A model generated the notes under the pieces. The model was not told the origin of the DNA and ran no database searches. It was given only the letters and a program-made list of their open reading frames with translations. The position numbers were made by a program, and so were the translations under genes. This document shows, piece after piece, positions 24,669-32,854 of a stretch of 64,000 nucleotides of DNA; position 1 is the first letter of the stretch, and every line of letters starts with the position of its first letter. This DNA comes from Streptomyces nitrosporeus (lineage in GTDB: Bacteria > Actinomycetota > Actinomycetes > Streptomycetales > Streptomycetaceae): the NCBI RefSeq assembly GCF_008704555.1, contig NZ_CP023702.1, forward strand, positions 620,001-684,000, written 5' to 3'.

Positions 24669-25460
24669 TCAGGTCCGCCGGAACCGTACGTCGTGTTCAC
24701 GGAGTCCGGCTTCGGGACCGGCGGAGCGGAGGACCACGTCGAGGGCCCGGCCGGGGTCGGCGGCGTAGATGTTGCTGAACCAGGCCATGTTGGCCTCGAC
24801 GACGGCCCAGCGGCCGGGCCCCGCTCCGCCGGCCGGCCGCATCAGGCCGATGTCCACGACGACGCCGCTGGGCAGGGTGTCACCGCACGTCCCGGTCAGC
24901 CGCCGGGCGAACGCCCGGACGGCGGGCTCGTCCGCGTGGCCGTCCAGGGGGGCCACGTCGAGCCGGCCGAAGGTGGCGTACTGGGAGCCGGTGCGCACCT
25001 CCCCGTCCAGCAGGTGGAGCCGGAACTCCCTCACCCAGGTGACCACTTCGCTGATCTGTACCGGCGGGTCGCCCTCCCCCGCCGGTGCGGGCAGACCGCT
25101 GCCGTCGGCGTACACGGCGGCCGGGAAGCTCTTGTCGGTGGGCGGCTTCGCGAAGAACGGGCCGGGGACCGCGCGGGCCCGGCTGAGGGGCAGGCACCGG
25201 ACGCGGCGGCCGGTGAGCCCGTACGGCAGCAGGTCCAGCCAGCCGTCGGCCGGTTCGAGGAGCGCGGTACCGAGCCGCCGGGCGGCCCGGGCGGCGAAGC
25301 GCGGTCCGCCGTAGTAGTGGGCCGGGGTGCCGGGCGCGGGTGCGGGGGTGCCGCCGGGCGGCAGGACGGTGACGTCCATGCCGCGCCCGCGGGCCTCGTC
25401 CGCCAGCAGGGCGGCGGTGCTGGAGCGGTGCGGCGCGAGGGCGAGAAGCGGGGCGGCCAT
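24669..25460 (-). CDS. ATP-grasp domain protein
   Basis: A 263-residue cytoplasmic protein of the small stand-alone ATP-grasp type (the group often annotated DUF4343). Recognisable parts are FFAKPPTDKSFPAAVY (nucleotide-binding lysine loop), EVVTWVREFRLHLLDGEV, and the metal/nucleotide site WAVVEANMAWFSN. Such enzymes ligate a carboxylate to an amine or hydroxyl nucleophile using ATP, but the substrate of this group is unknown. The start ATG at 25460 has no strong ribosome binding site. The small secreted peptide gene follows on the same strand. Confidence 0.75.
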   Translation of the reverse strand: MAAPLLALAPHRSSTAALLADEARGRGMDVTVLPPGGTPAPAPGTPAHYYGGPRFAARAARRLGTALLEPADGWLDLLPYGLTGRRVRCLPLSRARAVPGPFFAKPPTDKSFPAAVYADGSGLPAPAGEGDPPVQISEVVTWVREFRLHLLDGEVRTGSQYATFGRLDVAPLDGHADEPAVRAFARRLTGTCGDTLPSGVVVDIGLMRPAGGAGPGRWAVVEANMAWFSNIYAADPGRALDVVLRSAGPEAGLREHDVRFRRT

Positions 25461-25544
25461 ACCGCCCCAGCCTAAAGGCTGTCCGGCCGGTCCCGGGCGG
25501 AACGCCTCCGGACAGGCCTCCGCCGTGCGGTGTCCGGCGGATCA

Positions 25545-25580
25545 GGGGCGGCCGGTACGGAGGTCCGTACCGGCCGCTCC
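25545..25580 (-). terminator. terminator after the LAXTG protein gene
   Basis: A 16-bp stem (25545-25560 with 25565-25580, one G-T pair) with an AGGT loop sits 18 bases downstream of the stop of the minus-strand wall-protein gene. It separates it from the ATP-grasp gene. Confidence 0.75.
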
Positions 25581-25597
25581 CCTTCCGTCCGGAGCTC

Positions 25598-26839
25598 TTA
25601 CCGGCCGGCGGCGGCCCGCCGCCGGGCGGTGTACAGGAGGACGCCGCCCGCGGCCAGTACCGCGGCCGAGCCGCCCAGCACGGGGAGCGTGGAGCCGGAG
25701 CCGGTCGCGGCCAGGGCGTCCCCGCCCGTCTGCGGGGCGGAGCCGCCGGAGGCGGCCGTACCGCCGGTGGACGAGGAGCCCCCCGAGGTGGAGCCTCCGG
25801 ACGAGGCGCCCTCGGACGCGGAGCCCCCGGACGCGGTGCCCCCGGTGGTGCCGGTGCCGGTTCCGGCGCCGACCACGATCTCGGCGGTGTCGTTGGCCGC
25901 GTTCTTGTCGAAGGGCCTGGCCTCCCCGCCGAAGGAGACCTTCCCCGCCGCCCCCTCGACGGCCTTGTCGATCCGCAGGACGAAGGTGTACTCCTCGCCG
26001 TCCGACGCGTGCACCCAGGACTGGGAGGTCCCGCAGCGGTAGTGGGTCTTGGTGACCGGCTCGCAGTAGCCGTCGCCCTTCACGACCGAGGTCCCCTCCG
26101 GGATGCGGACGTCCACGGTCGCGGCGCCCTGGCCCGGTTTCCGGTAGACCCACGCCGGGCCTTCGTTGACGAACTTCACCGTCGCGGTGACCTTGTCGCC
26201 GGCCTTGCCCTCGATCCGGGCGCCGGTCAGCGCGAAGTCGGCCGTGTTGGCCGTGGTGACCTCGGTGATCGCGTACCGCTCGCCGTGGGCCGCCCGGTCG
26301 CTGTCGGTCGCCGGGGCCTTCTCCACCAGCTTCAGGGGGGCGCCGGTGCCCGGTACGCGCTCGGTCTCGCCGGTGTCCTCGTCCCGTCCGGAGTCCGAGT
26401 CCGCGACGGTCATGACCACTTCGTCGTAGAGGGCGCTGTCCGACGCCTCCAGGCCGATCGGCTGCTCAGGCACGTAGAGGACGCCGGGCTTCAGCGGCTG
26501 GTCGATGGCACACACGGCCACGTCCCGCTCCGGTTCCTCGTCGCCGGAGGGCACGGTCGAGTACAGACAGTTCCCGTAGGAGGCGGCCGAGGCGAGGCCC
26601 GAGGTGACGGCGTAGCTCACCCAGACCTTCCCGACCTCCTCGGTCCCCTTGTTCAGTACCGAGAACGGCACGCCGACAGCGCTGCCGGGCCGCGCGTCCG
26701 CGACCGGACCCGGTGACGCGATCCCGAGGTCCGGCTCCTCGGCCGCGGCGGGGAAGGCCGTGAGCCCGGTCAGCAGACCGGCGGCGAGCACACCGGCCGC
26801 GGCACGCGGGAAGCGGCGGCCGGGAAGGACGTGGGTCAT
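25598..26839 (-). CDS. sortase-anchored cell-wall protein (LAXTG)
   Basis: A 413-residue exported protein. The signal peptide ends at TAFPAAAEEP. The body has two beta-sandwich regions of the CARDB/DUF11 kind (for example VGVPFSVLNKGTEEVGKVWV and KVTATVKFVNEGPAWVYR) with cysteine pairs. A Gly/Ser/Thr-rich spacer of about 60 residues spans the wall, then LAATG, a hydrophobic stretch (LGGSAAVLAAGGVLLYTA) and RRRAAAGR. This is the class E sortase signal of streptomycetes, so the protein should be linked to peptidoglycan. The ATG at 26839 follows GAAGGTGA. No sortase gene lies nearby. Ligand unknown. Confidence 0.88.
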   Translation of the reverse strand: MTHVLPGRRFPRAAAGVLAAGLLTGLTAFPAAAEEPDLGIASPGPVADARPGSAVGVPFSVLNKGTEEVGKVWVSYAVTSGLASAASYGNCLYSTVPSGDEEPERDVAVCAIDQPLKPGVLYVPEQPIGLEASDSALYDEVVMTVADSDSGRDEDTGETERVPGTGAPLKLVEKAPATDSDRAAHGERYAITEVTTANTADFALTGARIEGKAGDKVTATVKFVNEGPAWVYRKPGQGAATVDVRIPEGTSVVKGDGYCEPVTKTHYRCGTSQSWVHASDGEEYTFVLRIDKAVEGAAGKVSFGGEARPFDKNAANDTAEIVVGAGTGTGTTGGTASGGSASEGASSGGSTSGGSSSTGGTAASGGSAPQTGGDALAATGSGSTLPVLGGSAAVLAAGGVLLYTARRRAAAGR

Positions 26840-27207
26840 ATCAGTCACCTTCGTCACGCACGGGGGGTGAAATGCCGTCGTCGGCACAACACTTACGTGA
26901 ATAACAGACGCTCTTGACCGTCGAACGGTTGTGGCACACCGCTTCTTTTGAGGCCGATGGGCCACCGGACGGTCCGCCGTCCGCCTGCGGTGAGCCCGCC
27001 GTGGGCCCGGTGGAGGCGGGGCCGGGCCGGGCTCCACCGACCCGCACCGCCCCGCCCCGCCCCGGACGAGCGAGCCGGGGCCGGAGGGCCGGCCGCGTTC
27101 CACCTCGGCGGGAGGAGGGAGGGAGGAGCGGCGGCCCGGCCATGACCCTATTCAAATACCGGTATAGTTAGACCGGTATAGTTATTGGACGCATCTGAGA
27201 GGCCCCC
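26840..27207. other. divergent intergenic region between LAXTG protein and methionine aminopeptidase
   Basis: This 368-base stretch has no convincing gene. Close to the wall-protein side is a short dyad ACCGT-cga-ACGGT (26917-26929), a possible operator. The centre is a GC-rich tract with CCCCG repeats (about 27040-27070). The right end turns AT-rich and carries the duplicated promoter-like element described separately. Confidence 0.6.
27156..27184 (+). promoter_or_regulatory. duplicated ACCGGTATAGTTA element before map
   Basis: ACCGGTATAGTTA occurs twice with a 14-base period (27158-27170 and 27172-27184). The first copy sits in the palindrome ATACCGGTAT. Each copy contains TATAGT, a good -10 hexamer, at 27163-27168 and 27177-27182. 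The start codon of the aminopeptidase gene is 24 bases away. It may be a repressor site overlapping the promoter. Confidence 0.6.
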
Positions 27208-27984
27208 ATGATCGAGATCCTGAACTCCGCGCGGCTCCAGCGGGCGAGGGAGACCGGCGCCCTGGTCGGAGACATCCTGCACACGCTGAAGCAGCGCAGC
27301 ACGGCCGGGACGAACCTGCTGGACATCGACCGGTGGGCCAAGGAGATGATCGTCGGGGCGGGAGCGCGGTCCTGCTACGTCGACTACGCGCCTTCCTTCG
27401 GGCGCGGCCCGTTCGGGCACTACATCTGCACGGCCGTCAACGACGCGGTGCTCCATGGGCGGCCTCACTCCTACACGCTGGCGGACGGTGACCTGCTGAC
27501 CCTCGATCTCGCCGTGGTCAGGGGCGGGGTGGCCGCGGACGCCGCGATCAGCTTCCTGGTGGGCAGGGCCAGGCCCGCGGAGAGCGTCGCGATGATCGAG
27601 ACGACCGAACGCGCGCTCGCCGCCGGCATCGCCGCCGCCGTACCCGGGGCGCGCACCGGCGACCTCTCCCACGCCATCGGCACGGTCCTCGGTGAGGCGG
27701 GCTATCCGGTCAACACCGACTTCGGAGGCCACGGCATCGGCTCGACCATGCACCAGGACCCGCATGTCGCGAACACCGGGCGGCCCGGCCGCGGGTACAC
27801 GCTGCGCCCCGGACTGCTGCTCGCCCTGGAGCCCTGGATCATGGCCGACACCGCCGCACTCGTCACCGACGCCGACGGCTGGACGCTGCGCAGCGCGACG
27901 GGCTGCCGGGCCGCGCACAGCGAGCACACCATCGCCATCACCGACGAGGGAGCCGAGATCCTCACCCTGCCCACGCGGGCGTAA
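27208..27984 (+). CDS. map: methionine aminopeptidase, type I
   Basis: A 258-residue M24 metallopeptidase that removes the initiator methionine from new proteins. The pita-bread fold residues are visible: TLDLAVVRGGVAADAA supplies the first Asp, GHGIGSTMHQDPHV the metal-binding His, LALEPWI the Glu, and SEHTIAI the last region. The aspartate usually seen as DxxxD has its second metal ligand in GVAADAAISF. The ATG follows GAGAGG. It stands alone rather than next to ribosomal or secY genes, so it is an accessory copy, perhaps serving a special condition set by the duplicated element upstream. Convergent with the P450 genes. Confidence 0.88.
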   Translation: MIEILNSARLQRARETGALVGDILHTLKQRSTAGTNLLDIDRWAKEMIVGAGARSCYVDYAPSFGRGPFGHYICTAVNDAVLHGRPHSYTLADGDLLTLDLAVVRGGVAADAAISFLVGRARPAESVAMIETTERALAAGIAAAVPGARTGDLSHAIGTVLGEAGYPVNTDFGGHGIGSTMHQDPHVANTGRPGRGYTLRPGLLLALEPWIMADTAALVTDADGWTLRSATGCRAAHSEHTIAITDEGAEILTLPTRA

Positions 27985-28164
27985 GGAAGCGCACCGCCGC
28001 CGTGCCGGGGACCCCCGGCCCGGCCGGACAGGACCGCCGCCCGCCCGGTCATGGAAGCCTGCGGGGCCCGGGTCCGGACCGGGGAGCCGCTCCGGCACCT
28101 CAGTACACGGGCCTGCCGGTCCCCGGCCCGGACTTCGGCCTGTGCGGCGGCGGGGGACGCTTCC

Positions 28165-29391
28165 TCAGCCGTGCAGCAGGACGGGGAAGGACTCCGTGTC
28201 GTTCTGCGTCATCACGGGCAGCTTGCGGAGCTCCTCGTCGGGTATCGCGAGCCGCAGGTGCGGGAACCGCCCGAAGAGCGCCGGCAGGGCGATGCCGGCC
28301 TCGACCCGGGAGAGGGCGGCACCCGGGCAGATGTGCGGCCCGTGGCCGAAGGTCATGTGGCGGATGGGGGCGGGGCGGGTGATGTCGAACTCGTGGGCCC
28401 GGTCCCCGTGCTGGGCGGTGTCCCAGCCGATGGCGCGGTAGGAGATCACCACCCCCTCGCCCTCGGGGATCGTCTGGTCGCCGACCTGGATGTCCTCGGT
28501 GGCGAACCGCATCAGCAGGTGGGTGGTGGGGGTGTCCCAGCGCAGCGTCTCCTCGATCACCGCCTCCCACGGGACCTCGCCGTCCAGCACCGCCTTCAGC
28601 TGGGCGGGGTGGGAGAGCAGGGCGCGTACGGCGTTGAGGATGAGCCCGATCGTCGTCTCGTGCCCGGCGGCCACCATGGCCTTGAGGTTGCCCACCACCT
28701 CTTCCTCGGTGAGCGGCTCACCGCCCTCGTCGGCGAGGATCAGCGCACTGGTGAGGTCGTCCGTGGGGTGCGCCGTCTTCTCCCGGACCAGGTTCTCGTA
28801 GAAGACGTCGAGCTCCTTGAGCAGGGCCATGCGCTCCTCGTGGGGGGTGAGCATGGAGAAGAACGCCTTGTACCGCTTCGTCAGCATCGGGTGCTGCGCC
28901 TCGTCCACCCCCATGAGCTGGCCGACGACCCGCATCGGCAGCGGCTGGGCGAACACGCTCTTGAGGTCGACGGCCCCGTGCTCGCCCTGTGCGGCGAGCG
29001 CGTCGAGGAGTTCCCCGGTGTACCGCTCGATGTCGGGGCGGATCTCCTCCAGCCGGCGCGGGGTGAGCGCCTGGGAGGTCTTGGTGCGCAGTCTGCGGTG
29101 CTCCTCGCCGTCCACCGTGAACATGGAGCGCCCGGCGTCGATCATGCCGATCAGCGGCCAGGCGTGGGTGACCTCTCCGCTCCGCCAGAGCCCCCAGGCG
29201 TCCAGGTCCTTCACCAGCCGCTGGTCGAGCAGGAGCCGGCGTGCGTCGGCGTGCCGGGTGACGGCCAGAACGCTCACCCCGAGCAGTTCGATCCGGGCCA
29301 GCGGTTCGCCGGCGCGCAGCAGTTCGGTCTCGCCGTCGAGGTCCCGCACCATGGGGTCGATGACCACGGTCTGGGCGTGCGGACAGTTCAC
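28165..29391 (-). CDS. cytochrome P450, CYP154-like
   Basis: A 408-residue soluble bacterial P450. It has AGHETT in the I helix, the ExxR motif in EETLRW, and the heme loop FGHGPHICPGA with the ligand Cys near 355. The N-terminal region (VIDPMVRDLDGETELLRAG through LLLDQRLVKDLDAW) is characteristic of CYP154 enzymes of streptomycetes, several of which hydroxylate macrolides or steroids. Its ATG overlaps the stop of the upstream P450 by four bases, so both are translationally coupled. CYP154/CYP157 pairs usually end conservon operons, which are absent here. Redox partners are not encoded nearby. Confidence 0.9.
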   Translation of the reverse strand: MNCPHAQTVVIDPMVRDLDGETELLRAGEPLARIELLGVSVLAVTRHADARRLLLDQRLVKDLDAWGLWRSGEVTHAWPLIGMIDAGRSMFTVDGEEHRRLRTKTSQALTPRRLEEIRPDIERYTGELLDALAAQGEHGAVDLKSVFAQPLPMRVVGQLMGVDEAQHPMLTKRYKAFFSMLTPHEERMALLKELDVFYENLVREKTAHPTDDLTSALILADEGGEPLTEEEVVGNLKAMVAAGHETTIGLILNAVRALLSHPAQLKAVLDGEVPWEAVIEETLRWDTPTTHLLMRFATEDIQVGDQTIPEGEGVVISYRAIGWDTAQHGDRAHEFDITRPAPIRHMTFGHGPHICPGAALSRVEAGIALPALFGRFPHLRLAIPDEELRKLPVMTQNDTESFPVLLHG

Positions 29392-30680
29392 AGCAGGTCT
29401 CCTGTCGTACGTACGGGGGCGAACCTGACGGGCAGGGCGTTCATCCCGCGCAGGAAGGCGGAGGGCCGCCGGACCAGGTCCTGGGCGGGGACGGCGAGCT
29501 GGAGGTCGGGCAGCCGGTCGAGGATGACCTCGATGCCGGTACGGGCGATGGTCTCGGCGATCTCCTGGGCGGGGAACGGGCAGCGGTACTCGCCGTGGCT
29601 GAACGCCAGGTGCGCGCCGTTGCTGCCGCGGGCGGCGGTTCCCCGGACGTCCGCTCCCTGGCGTATCAGCGGGTCGGTGTTGGCCGCGCCGAGGCCCAGC
29701 AGGAGCATGTCACCGGCCTTGATGGTCCGGCCCGCGAGGTGGGTGTCGCGGGACGCCCAGCGGCCGGCCAGGATCTGGGTGGGGCTCTCCTCCCAGAGGA
29801 CCTCGTTCATCGCGTCACCGATGCTGCGCCGGCCGCCGGCCAGGGAGTCGGCGAACTCGTCCTCGGTGAGCATCAGCCGCAGGGAGTTGCTGATCCAGTC
29901 GGCGGTGGTGAGGTGGCCCGCGGCGGTGATCGCCATCAGGTCGAGTGCGTACTCCTCGTCGGTGAACGGTTCCGGGTCGGCGAGCATCCGGGAGGTCACG
30001 TCGTCGCCCGGCCGGGCCCGCTTGGCGGCCACCAGCCGGCTCATGTGCGCGCCGAACCTGGCGTGCGCCTCCTGGGCTCCGGGGCCGCCGTCGGCGAGGT
30101 CCTTCAGGACCCGGGCGATGTCCGCTCCCTCCGAGTCGGGGAAGCCGATGAGCCGGGCGAGGACGAGCACGGGCAGGGGTTCGGCGAATTCGGCGACGAG
30201 GTCGGCGGTGCCCCGGCCGCAGACGGCGTCCACGAGCCGGTCGGCGAGCTGTTCGCAGTGCCCCCGGATCTCGAAGGGGTCGGCGGCCTCCAGGGCGGGG
30301 ACCACCATCCGGGCGTGGCGCCGGTGTTCGGCGCCCGCGGTGAAGTAGATCGAGGGCATCGGCCGGCCGACCATGGGGAGCAGCGGCCAGTCCTCGGGGA
30401 TGTGCTCCCACTGGTTCCACAGGCCGACGTCCCGGGGGAAGAGTTCACCGTCACCGGCCACCTGGTGGAGCTCGCGGTAGCCGACCACCAGCCAGGCGGG
30501 GAACCCGCCGGGCAGTTCGACGGGCACGACCGGGCCGTACTCGCGCCGCACGGTGCGGTAGAGCGCCTGCGGTTCGGTGTGGAACTCCGGGCCGCTGAGC
30601 GGTACGGGGACGGTGCCGGCGGCATGCGCGGGGCAGCCCGCGGCGGGGGCGGGCACACCGGATAAGGAGGGGGTCGTCAT
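29388..30680 (-). CDS. cytochrome P450, CYP157-like, lacking ExxR
   Basis: A 430-residue P450 that fits the CYP157 group. Its heme loop is FSHGEYRCPFPAQEIAE with the ligand Cys near 367 and Phe where most P450s have Gly two residues later. The K-helix ExxR is replaced by NEVLWEESP, with Trp instead of Arg, a known CYP157 peculiarity. The I helix reads ITAAGHLTTADW. The ATG at 30680 follows AGGAGCCCGTACG; an upstream in-frame extension crosses the promoter. It is the first gene of the pair, with a dyad 115-133 bases upstream. Substrate unknown; such proteins may be atypical catalysts or partners of the adjacent CYP154. Confidence 0.88.
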   Translation of the reverse strand: MTTPSLSGVPAPAAGCPAHAAGTVPVPLSGPEFHTEPQALYRTVRREYGPVVPVELPGGFPAWLVVGYRELHQVAGDGELFPRDVGLWNQWEHIPEDWPLLPMVGRPMPSIYFTAGAEHRRHARMVVPALEAADPFEIRGHCEQLADRLVDAVCGRGTADLVAEFAEPLPVLVLARLIGFPDSEGADIARVLKDLADGGPGAQEAHARFGAHMSRLVAAKRARPGDDVTSRMLADPEPFTDEEYALDLMAITAAGHLTTADWISNSLRLMLTEDEFADSLAGGRRSIGDAMNEVLWEESPTQILAGRWASRDTHLAGRTIKAGDMLLLGLGAANTDPLIRQGADVRGTAARGSNGAHLAFSHGEYRCPFPAQEIAETIARTGIEVILDRLPDLQLAVPAQDLVRRPSAFLRGMNALPVRFAPVRTTGDLL

Positions 30681-30794
30681 CGTACGGGCTCCTGGAGACG
30701 GCTTCGCGCGTTGCGACCATACGATCAACGCGGCACCACTATAAGGAGATTGGGTGCAGCATCGGACGTCAGTCATACCGATCCGCGCCTTGAA

Positions 30795-30813
30795 GCGATC
30801 GCCCTTCGATCGC
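30795..30813. promoter_or_regulatory. candidate operator upstream of the P450 pair
   Basis: GCGATCG-N5-CGATCGC is a perfect 7-bp inverted repeat 115-133 bases upstream of the CYP157 start. A -10-like TATAGT (minus strand, 30738-30743) lies between it and the gene. The binding protein is unknown. Confidence 0.45.
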
Positions 30814-30856
30814 ATACAACCGTGAACAGCCAAAATCGGGCGCAGTATTGCTCGCT

Positions 30857-30882
30857 CCCGCCCCCGCCCCCGCCCCCGCCCC
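30857..30882. repeat. short CCCGCC tandem tract
   Basis: About four imperfect units of CCCGCC lie just upstream of the P450 regulatory region, in the gap after the SDR gene. It is a low-complexity tract of no evident function. Confidence 0.6.
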
Positions 30883-30946
30883 GTCTCCCGCCCCTGTTCT
30901 CCGGGCCCGCCCCCGCCCCTCCCCCACGGTCACGGACCGCCGGGGG

Positions 30947-31705
30947 TCACCCCTGCCGGGCTCCGGCGGGCCGCACCACGATCTCGTTGACGTCGACCTC
31001 CGCGGGCTGGGAGACGGCGAAGGCGACCGCGTCCGCGATCGCCGATGCCGGGAGAGCGACCGCCCGGTAGGCCGCCATCGCCTCACGGGCCTGCCGGTCG
31101 GTGATCGAGTCGGCCAGTTCCGACTCGGTGACGCCCGGCGAGACGACGGTGACCCTGATGTCACCGCAGGACTCCTGGCGCAGCCCCTCGGACAGCGCCC
31201 GGACCGCGAACTTGGTGGCGCAGTACACCGCGGCCGTCGGCACCACCTCGTGGGCACCGATCGACGCGATGTTCACGAAGTGCCCGCCGCCCTGTTCCCG
31301 CATCACCGGCAGGGCGGCCGCGATCCCGTGGAGCACCCCGCGCACGTTGACGTCGATCATCCGGTCCCATTCCCCGGTCCTCAGCTCGGCAAGCGGCGAG
31401 AGCGGCATCACCCCGGCGTTGTTGACCAGCACGTCCACCCGCCCGAACCGCTCCCGGGCGGCGGTGACGAAGCCGCGCACGTCATCGGCGTCGGTGACGT
31501 CCAGGCTCCGGCAGGCCGCGGTTCCCCCGGCCGCGGTGATCTCTCGTACGAGGGCCTCCAGCCGTGCGGTACGCCTGGCGCCCAGGTACACACGGTGCCC
31601 GTCGGCCGCCAGCCGGCGGGCGGTCGCCTCCCCGATCCCGCTGCTGGCTCCTGTGATGAGCACGGCCTCGGACCGTACCGTCGTTTCCTCGTTGCCGTTC
31701 GTCAT
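30947..31705 (-). CDS. short-chain dehydrogenase/reductase
   Basis: A 252-residue classical SDR. The NAD(P)-binding motif is VLITGASSGIGEATARRLA, the structural NNAGV motif is present, and the catalytic Ser and YxxxK lie in IASIGAHEVVPTAAVYCATK. An Arg after the glycine motif (GARRTARLEAL) suggests NADPH preference. The ATG at 31705 follows GGAGAAGGAG; a longer in-frame reading covers the intergenic palindrome and is rejected. It is divergent from an XRE regulator 139 bases away, an arrangement frequent in streptomycetes in which the regulator controls the SDR. Substrate unknown. Confidence 0.88.
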   Translation of the reverse strand: MTNGNEETTVRSEAVLITGASSGIGEATARRLAADGHRVYLGARRTARLEALVREITAAGGTAACRSLDVTDADDVRGFVTAARERFGRVDVLVNNAGVMPLSPLAELRTGEWDRMIDVNVRGVLHGIAAALPVMREQGGGHFVNIASIGAHEVVPTAAVYCATKFAVRALSEGLRQESCGDIRVTVVSPGVTESELADSITDRQAREAMAAYRAVALPASAIADAVAFAVSQPAEVDVNEIVVRPAGARQG

Positions 31706-31789
31706 GTCCGACTCCTTCTCCTCCGGGCGCCGTCCGGCCCCCCGGGAGCAACCCTGCGGCCGGGGCGCCCGCCCCACCAGGACGGCCGG

Positions 31790-31814
31790 TGCCTGGGTGC
31801 GGCACACCCAGGCA
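31790..31814. promoter_or_regulatory. 25-bp palindrome between SDR and XRE regulator
   Basis: TGCCTGGGTG-N5-CACCCAGGCA is a perfect inverted repeat with 10-bp arms. It lies 30-54 bases before the regulator start and 85 bases before the SDR start, so one dimeric regulator could control both genes. Confidence 0.8.
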
Positions 31815-31844
31815 GAAGACGAGGGGGGTTTCTACCCTGGGGAC

Positions 31845-32693
31845 ATGACTGACGGTGGCAACGGCCTCGGAGACTTCCTGCGGGCCCGGCGGGCGGCACT
31901 GAGGCCGCAGGACGTGGACATGCCGTCGTACGGACCCCGGCGGGTCGCGGGGCTGCGGCGCGAGGAGGTGGCCGTGCTGGCCGGCGTGAACGCCGACTAC
32001 TACACACGGCTGGAACAGGGGCGCGAACGCAACCCGTCGCCGCAGGTGCTCGACGCCCTCGGCCGCGCGCTGCTCCTGGACACCGACGCCCGGGAGCATC
32101 TGTTCCGGCTGACCGGCGCCACCCCGAAGGACGGGCTCCGCCGCACCCATGACCGGGTCGGCCCGGACCTGCGGCAGATGCTGGACGGCTTCCCGCACAC
32201 CCCGGCGTTCGTGATCAACCGCACCCTGGACATCCTGGCCGCCAACGCGCAGGCCCGGGCGCTGCACTCGCCCTTCACCCGGCCGGACAACCTGGCGCGC
32301 ATGGCCTTCCTGGACCCCGCCGCACGCGCCTTCTACGTCCGCTGGGACTGGACGGCCCACGCCTGTGTGGCCCATCTGCGCCAGGCCGCCGGCTACGACC
32401 CGCTGAACCCCCGGCTACAGGCACTGACCGATGAACTGAGCACCTGCGGCGAGGCGTTCACCGGCCTGTGGAAGGCGCACGCGGTACGGGGCAAGACCCG
32501 GGACACCAAGCACCTGCTGCACCCGGACGTCGGGCCGCTGACCCTGTCCTACCAGGCGTTCGACGTACGCGAGACGCCGGGCCAGCAGCTGATCGTCTAT
32601 CAGGCGGAGCCCGGCAGTCCGAGTGCGGACGCGCTCGTCCTGCTCGGCACCGCCGACGCCACCCGCCGCCGTGAGCCGGGGCGCACCGGCTGA
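31845..32693 (+). CDS. XRE/MmyB-type transcriptional regulator
   Basis: A 282-residue regulator. The N-terminal helix-turn-helix contains the family hallmark PRRVAGLRREEVAVLAGVN followed by YYTRLEQGRERNPSPQVLDA (residues about 25-70). The C-terminal part (from about 105) is the MmyB-like ligand-binding PAS-type domain with the typical WDWTAHACVAHLR and AFDVRETPGQQLIVY segments, thought to sense fatty acids or related small molecules. The ATG at 31845 follows CTGGGGAC. A strong palindrome lies in the short divergent promoter, the probable binding site. It likely represses the SDR and itself. Confidence 0.9.
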   Translation: MTDGGNGLGDFLRARRAALRPQDVDMPSYGPRRVAGLRREEVAVLAGVNADYYTRLEQGRERNPSPQVLDALGRALLLDTDAREHLFRLTGATPKDGLRRTHDRVGPDLRQMLDGFPHTPAFVINRTLDILAANAQARALHSPFTRPDNLARMAFLDPAARAFYVRWDWTAHACVAHLRQAAGYDPLNPRLQALTDELSTCGEAFTGLWKAHAVRGKTRDTKHLLHPDVGPLTLSYQAFDVRETPGQQLIVYQAEPGSPSADALVLLGTADATRRREPGRTG

Positions 32694-32854
32694 GCCCTCG
32701 GGACCGGGTGCCCCGCACCCCCGCACCCGCCGCACGGCACCCTCGCGCACAGAACCCCGCCCCGAGCTCCACGCGGTGAAGGTCCCACAGCGGTTGAGCG
32801 GGTTCGGCAGGGGCGTCTTGCGAGGGCTCCCCGCCCCCGCGTAACCAGTCGATC

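Noticed and set aside
30857..30882. CCCGCC tract as possible regulatory repeat
   Set aside because: Simple GC low-complexity tract of a kind common in such genomes; no dyad or spacing to a promoter.
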